A DNA stretch of 8,057 nt from Marinobacterium sp. xm-d-530 (GTDB taxonomy: Bacteria > Pseudomonadota > Gammaproteobacteria > Pseudomonadales > Balneatricaceae): the NCBI GenBank assembly GCA_949499045.1, contig CATEEE010000265.1, forward strand, positions 1 through 8,057, given 5' to 3'. The translations under genes and the position numbers were made by a program. Below, piece after piece: positions 6,271 to 8,057 of this stretch; the first letter of the stretch is position 1; every line of letters begins with the position of its first letter. A model generated the notes under the pieces. It was not told the DNA's origin, searched no databases, and saw nothing but the letters and a program-made list of their open reading frames with translations.

Positions 6271-7131
6271 ATGAAAAAAATCAGCTACACAGAAGCACAA
6301 ACAGAGAGTGAACTTGCATGGTTAAGCCAAGCCCAAACACTGATTGGTGAAAACCGGTTTAGGCGTAATCCTTTTGCTATTGATCGCTTGCAATTGCCAT
6401 CGCTTAAAAACCATCACCGGCTAGGCGTGCATTTTGAAGATTTATATAAAATTCATATTAAATCATTTCCGCAAGTTACTGATTTAAAAAGTCATATTCA
6501 AATCATTGAAGATAAGAAAACCTTAGGCGAAGCGGATTTCTTATTCTGTCAGGAGGGAGTTTGGCTGCACATAGAGATCGCTATTAAATTTTATCTGCGC
6601 GTTGCAAATAACGGGCAAATGAGTGACTACCTTGGCCCAAGTCTCACGGACTCCTTAGATAAAAAAATCAATCATATCGACAACAGACAGCTAAAGCTTC
6701 TAGACTCTGAACCTGCAAAAAGAACTTTACAAAAACTAGGGATAGACAAGACGATTAAGAGTTTCTCTCAAATTTTTGGTTGGCTTTTTTACCATATAAA
6801 CGATGACCAATCGAACATACCGAATAACATACACCCGAATCACCCACGTGGCCGTTGGCTTGCTGTGAACGAACTGGAACACTTATTAAATGATTACCCA
6901 GAATCGGTTCGATTTTTAATACCATCGAGATCTGATTGGTTAATCTCCCCTTCGCACATCAATGGTGTGGCGCTGAGTAAAAAGGGCTTATTGGATAGAT
7001 CAGTAGATTTAATCGATCGGCCACAGCAGTTGTTTGTCGTATTAGGTGAAGGCCGTTCAAGGCAATTATTAGAGAGGCTGTTTGTTGTCCCAGAGAGCTG
7101 GTTGAACCAAGCACACACACTGCTTGAGTAG
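6271..7131 (+). CDS. DUF1853-type protein, possibly PD-(D/E)XK nuclease-like
   Basis: A 286-residue protein that resembles the DUF1853 family of gammaproteobacteria (recognised by its pattern, not by a search). Family-like features are LGVHFEDLYKI (51-61), TLGEADFLF (84-92), HIEIAIKFYL (100-109), GPSLTDSLDKK with conserved lysines (122-132), HPRGRWL (191-197) and WLISP near 223. D89 on one strand followed by E102 and K106 on the next resembles the acidic-acidic-lysine core of the PD-(D/E)XK fold, although the spacing is E-x3-K rather than the usual E-x-K. Nuclease activity is inference only. There is no signal peptide. It reads divergently from the uvrC operon across a 97-bp gap and ends 4 nt before a strong terminator, so it is a single-gene unit. 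The ATG at 6271 has no clear ribosome binding site, but I see no better start. Confidence 0.82.
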   Translation: MKKISYTEAQTESELAWLSQAQTLIGENRFRRNPFAIDRLQLPSLKNHHRLGVHFEDLYKIHIKSFPQVTDLKSHIQIIEDKKTLGEADFLFCQEGVWLHIEIAIKFYLRVANNGQMSDYLGPSLTDSLDKKINHIDNRQLKLLDSEPAKRTLQKLGIDKTIKSFSQIFGWLFYHINDDQSNIPNNIHPNHPRGRWLAVNELEHLLNDYPESVRFLIPSRSDWLISPSHINGVALSKKGLLDRSVDLIDRPQQLFVVLGEGRSRQLLERLFVVPESWLNQAHTLLE

Positions 7132-7135
7132 ACAT

Positions 7136-7165
7136 AAAAAAACCGCCCAATGAGGCGGTTTTTTT
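7136..7165. terminator. Bidirectional Rho-independent terminator
   Basis: AAAAAAACCGCC (7136-7147), a CAATGA loop and GGCGGTTTTTTT (7154-7165) form a 5-bp GC core flanked by seven A-T pairs. The T-run follows the hairpin on the plus strand and the A-run gives the same on the minus strand. It therefore ends the DUF1853-type gene (stop at 7131) from the left and the small membrane protein gene (stop at 7177) from the right. Confidence 0.94.
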
Positions 7166-7176
7166 ATCAAGGTTGC

Positions 7177-7317
7177 TTATTCGCCGGCTTTAGCAGCGTC
7201 TTTAGCAATGGCACCTTTTAGAAGCTTAATACCGACTACGGTCATTACAAGCATTGCGCCGATGATTACTAGGCTTGGAGCCAGTGAAATCAAGTTGTAT
7301 TTATCGATTGAGCCCAT
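7177..7317 (-). CDS. 46-residue single-span membrane protein of unknown function
   Basis: A short open frame in its own transcription unit. It begins MGSIDKYNLISLAPSLVIIG, continues as a hydrophobic run to about residue 34, then KLLKGAIAKDAAKAGE. The pattern is a polar N terminus, one membrane helix (about 9-34) and a lysine-rich C terminus, which predicts the C terminus in the cytoplasm. The ATG at 7317 has AGG 9 nt upstream. An in-frame ATG at 7332 would add MRFSQ but has no ribosome binding site. It is supported as real by the terminator 11 nt past its stop and by the FNR/Anr box with promoter-like elements upstream. The family is not recognised. The C-terminal half resembles filamentous-phage major coat proteins (GIKLxK), but it has no signal peptide and no phage genes nearby. 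A subunit or regulator of a membrane enzyme used at low oxygen would also fit. Confidence 0.75.
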   Translation of the reverse strand: MGSIDKYNLISLAPSLVIIGAMLVMTVVGIKLLKGAIAKDAAKAGE

Positions 7318-7357
7318 CTGACTAAACCTCATTAATTCGTTTATTTAAGACGGACTC

Positions 7358-7386
7358 ATTTTATTGATCTAAATCAATTCCTGCAA
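7358..7386 (-). promoter_or_regulatory. FNR/Anr box and putative promoter of the small membrane protein
   Basis: TTGATCTAAATCAA (7364-7377) is a perfect match to the FNR/Anr consensus TTGAT-N4-ATCAA. On the minus strand it lies exactly in the 17-bp spacer between a weak -35 TTGCAG (7386-7381) and a good -10 TAAAAT (7363-7358), which would suggest repression under low oxygen. A second -10-like TTAAAT (7348-7343) lies about 25 bp downstream of the box centre, nearer than the usual activator spacing for a site at -41.5. The sign of regulation is therefore open. The only gene downstream on the minus strand is the 46-residue membrane protein, 47 bp away. Confidence 0.7.
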
Positions 7387-7397
7387 GATATATACAA

Positions 7398-8057
7398 CTA
7401 TTTATCCATCGACTGAAGACGTTTTAAAAGACTGCTGGTATCCCAACGGTTGCCACCTAACGCCTGAACTTCAGAGTAGAATTGGTCAACAATCGCTGTA
7501 ACAGGAAGGCGAGCACCATTGCTGCGCGCTTCATTAAGAACAATACCTAAGTCTTTGCGCATCCAGTCGACAGCAAAGCCGTAATCATACTTTTCGTCGA
7601 TCATGGTTTGGTGACGGTTAACCATCTGCCACGAACCTGCAGCACCGTGCTGTATCACATCAATGACTGCCGCGACATCTAAACCGCTTTTCTGTCCAAA
7701 GTGAATCGCCTCAGATAAACCTTGCACCAAACCCGCGATACAGATCTGATTCATCATTTTAGCCAACTGCCCTGCTCCGGCATCACCCAAAAGACTTTGA
7801 GATTTTGCGTAAGCATCGATTACCGGCTCAACTTTTTTGTAAACCTCTGAATCACCTCCACACATCACACTCAGAACGCCATTTTCAGCACCTGCCTGTC
7901 CACCAGAGACCGGTGCATCAATAAATCCAAACCCATGTTCAAGGCAAACCGCATTGAGTGTTCTTGCAGCGTCAGCTGATGCCGTGGTGTGATCCACTAA
8001 GATAGCGCCAGGTTTCATACCTTTAATGGCACCCTCATCACCGGTTGTTACCTGATA
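7398..8057 (-). CDS. 3-hydroxyisobutyrate dehydrogenase-family oxidoreductase, C-terminal part (runs off the window)
   Basis: The last 219 codons are visible; the frame is open to the window edge, so the start lies beyond 8057. The piece begins near the end of the Rossmann domain (GDEGAIKGMKPGAILVDHTT). The substrate-binding signature follows as DAPVSGGQAGAENGVLSVM, then the catalytic helix GDAGAGQLAKMMNQ, whose lysine and asparagine are the conserved active-site pair. The all-helical C-terminal domain (LSEAIHFGQKSGLD, then DWMRKDLGIVLNEA) is complete and ends at SMDK. The enzyme is a cytosolic NAD(P)-dependent reductase or dehydrogenase of short hydroxyacids, such as tartronate semialdehyde, 3-hydroxyisobutyrate or succinic semialdehyde. 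The substrate cannot be chosen without the full gene and its upstream neighbours. It lies upstream of the FNR/Anr box with no hairpin terminator between, so some read-through into the small gene is possible. Confidence 0.93.
   Translation of the reverse strand, partial: YQVTTGDEGAIKGMKPGAILVDHTTASADAARTLNAVCLEHGFGFIDAPVSGGQAGAENGVLSVMCGGDSEVYKKVEPVIDAYAKSQSLLGDAGAGQLAKMMNQICIAGLVQGLSEAIHFGQKSGLDVAAVIDVIQHGAAGSWQMVNRHQTMIDEKYDYGFAVDWMRKDLGIVLNEARSNGARLPVTAIVDQFYSEVQALGGNRWDTSSLLKRLQSMDK

Overview
The window looks like chromosomal DNA of a gammaproteobacterium, probably a marine, moderately AT-rich relative of the Oceanospirillales. The best evidence is the minus-strand block uvrC - pgsA - tRNA-Gly(GCC) - tRNA-Cys(GCA) - tRNA-Leu(UAA), which matches the uvrC-pgsA-glyW-cysT-leuZ order of Escherichia coli. 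All three tRNA genes encode their CCA ends. The genus cannot be fixed from what is visible.

Layout. Positions 1-132 (-): first 44 codons of a 3-hydroxyisobutyrate dehydrogenase-type NAD(P) oxidoreductase. 256-815 (+): a GAF-domain gene broken by one nonsense codon and one frameshift. 833-2554 (+): an intact PAS-GGDEF-EAL cyclic-di-GMP protein with a GSDEF variant motif. 2575-2946 (-): a CheY-like single-domain response regulator, convergent with it. 3036-3334 (-): three tRNA genes behind a strong promoter with a GC-rich discriminator. 3444-4010 (-): pgsA. 4025-5848 (-): uvrC, with a TTG start. 5853-6173 (-): an unrecognised 106-residue protein, 4 nt upstream of uvrC and evidently co-transcribed. 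6271-7131 (+): a DUF1853-type protein reading away from that operon. 7136-7165: a bidirectional terminator. 7177-7317 (-): a 46-residue single-span membrane protein preceded by a perfect FNR/Anr box. 7398-8057 (-): the C-terminal 219 codons of a second 3-hydroxyisobutyrate dehydrogenase-type oxidoreductase.

How the genes relate. The left third is a signalling patch: a dead GAF sensor, a c-di-GMP enzyme and a receiver protein that may act with them. The middle is housekeeping: nucleotide excision repair (uvrC), phosphatidylglycerophosphate synthesis (pgsA) and stable RNA. The right third has less-characterised genes, of which the FNR/Anr-box small membrane protein and the nuclease-like DUF1853 protein are the most interesting. 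I see no transposase, integrase, phage module, CRISPR array or toxin-antitoxin pair. I also see no clearly new multi-gene system; the points worth following are individual ones. No stretch longer than 300 bases lacks a gene.
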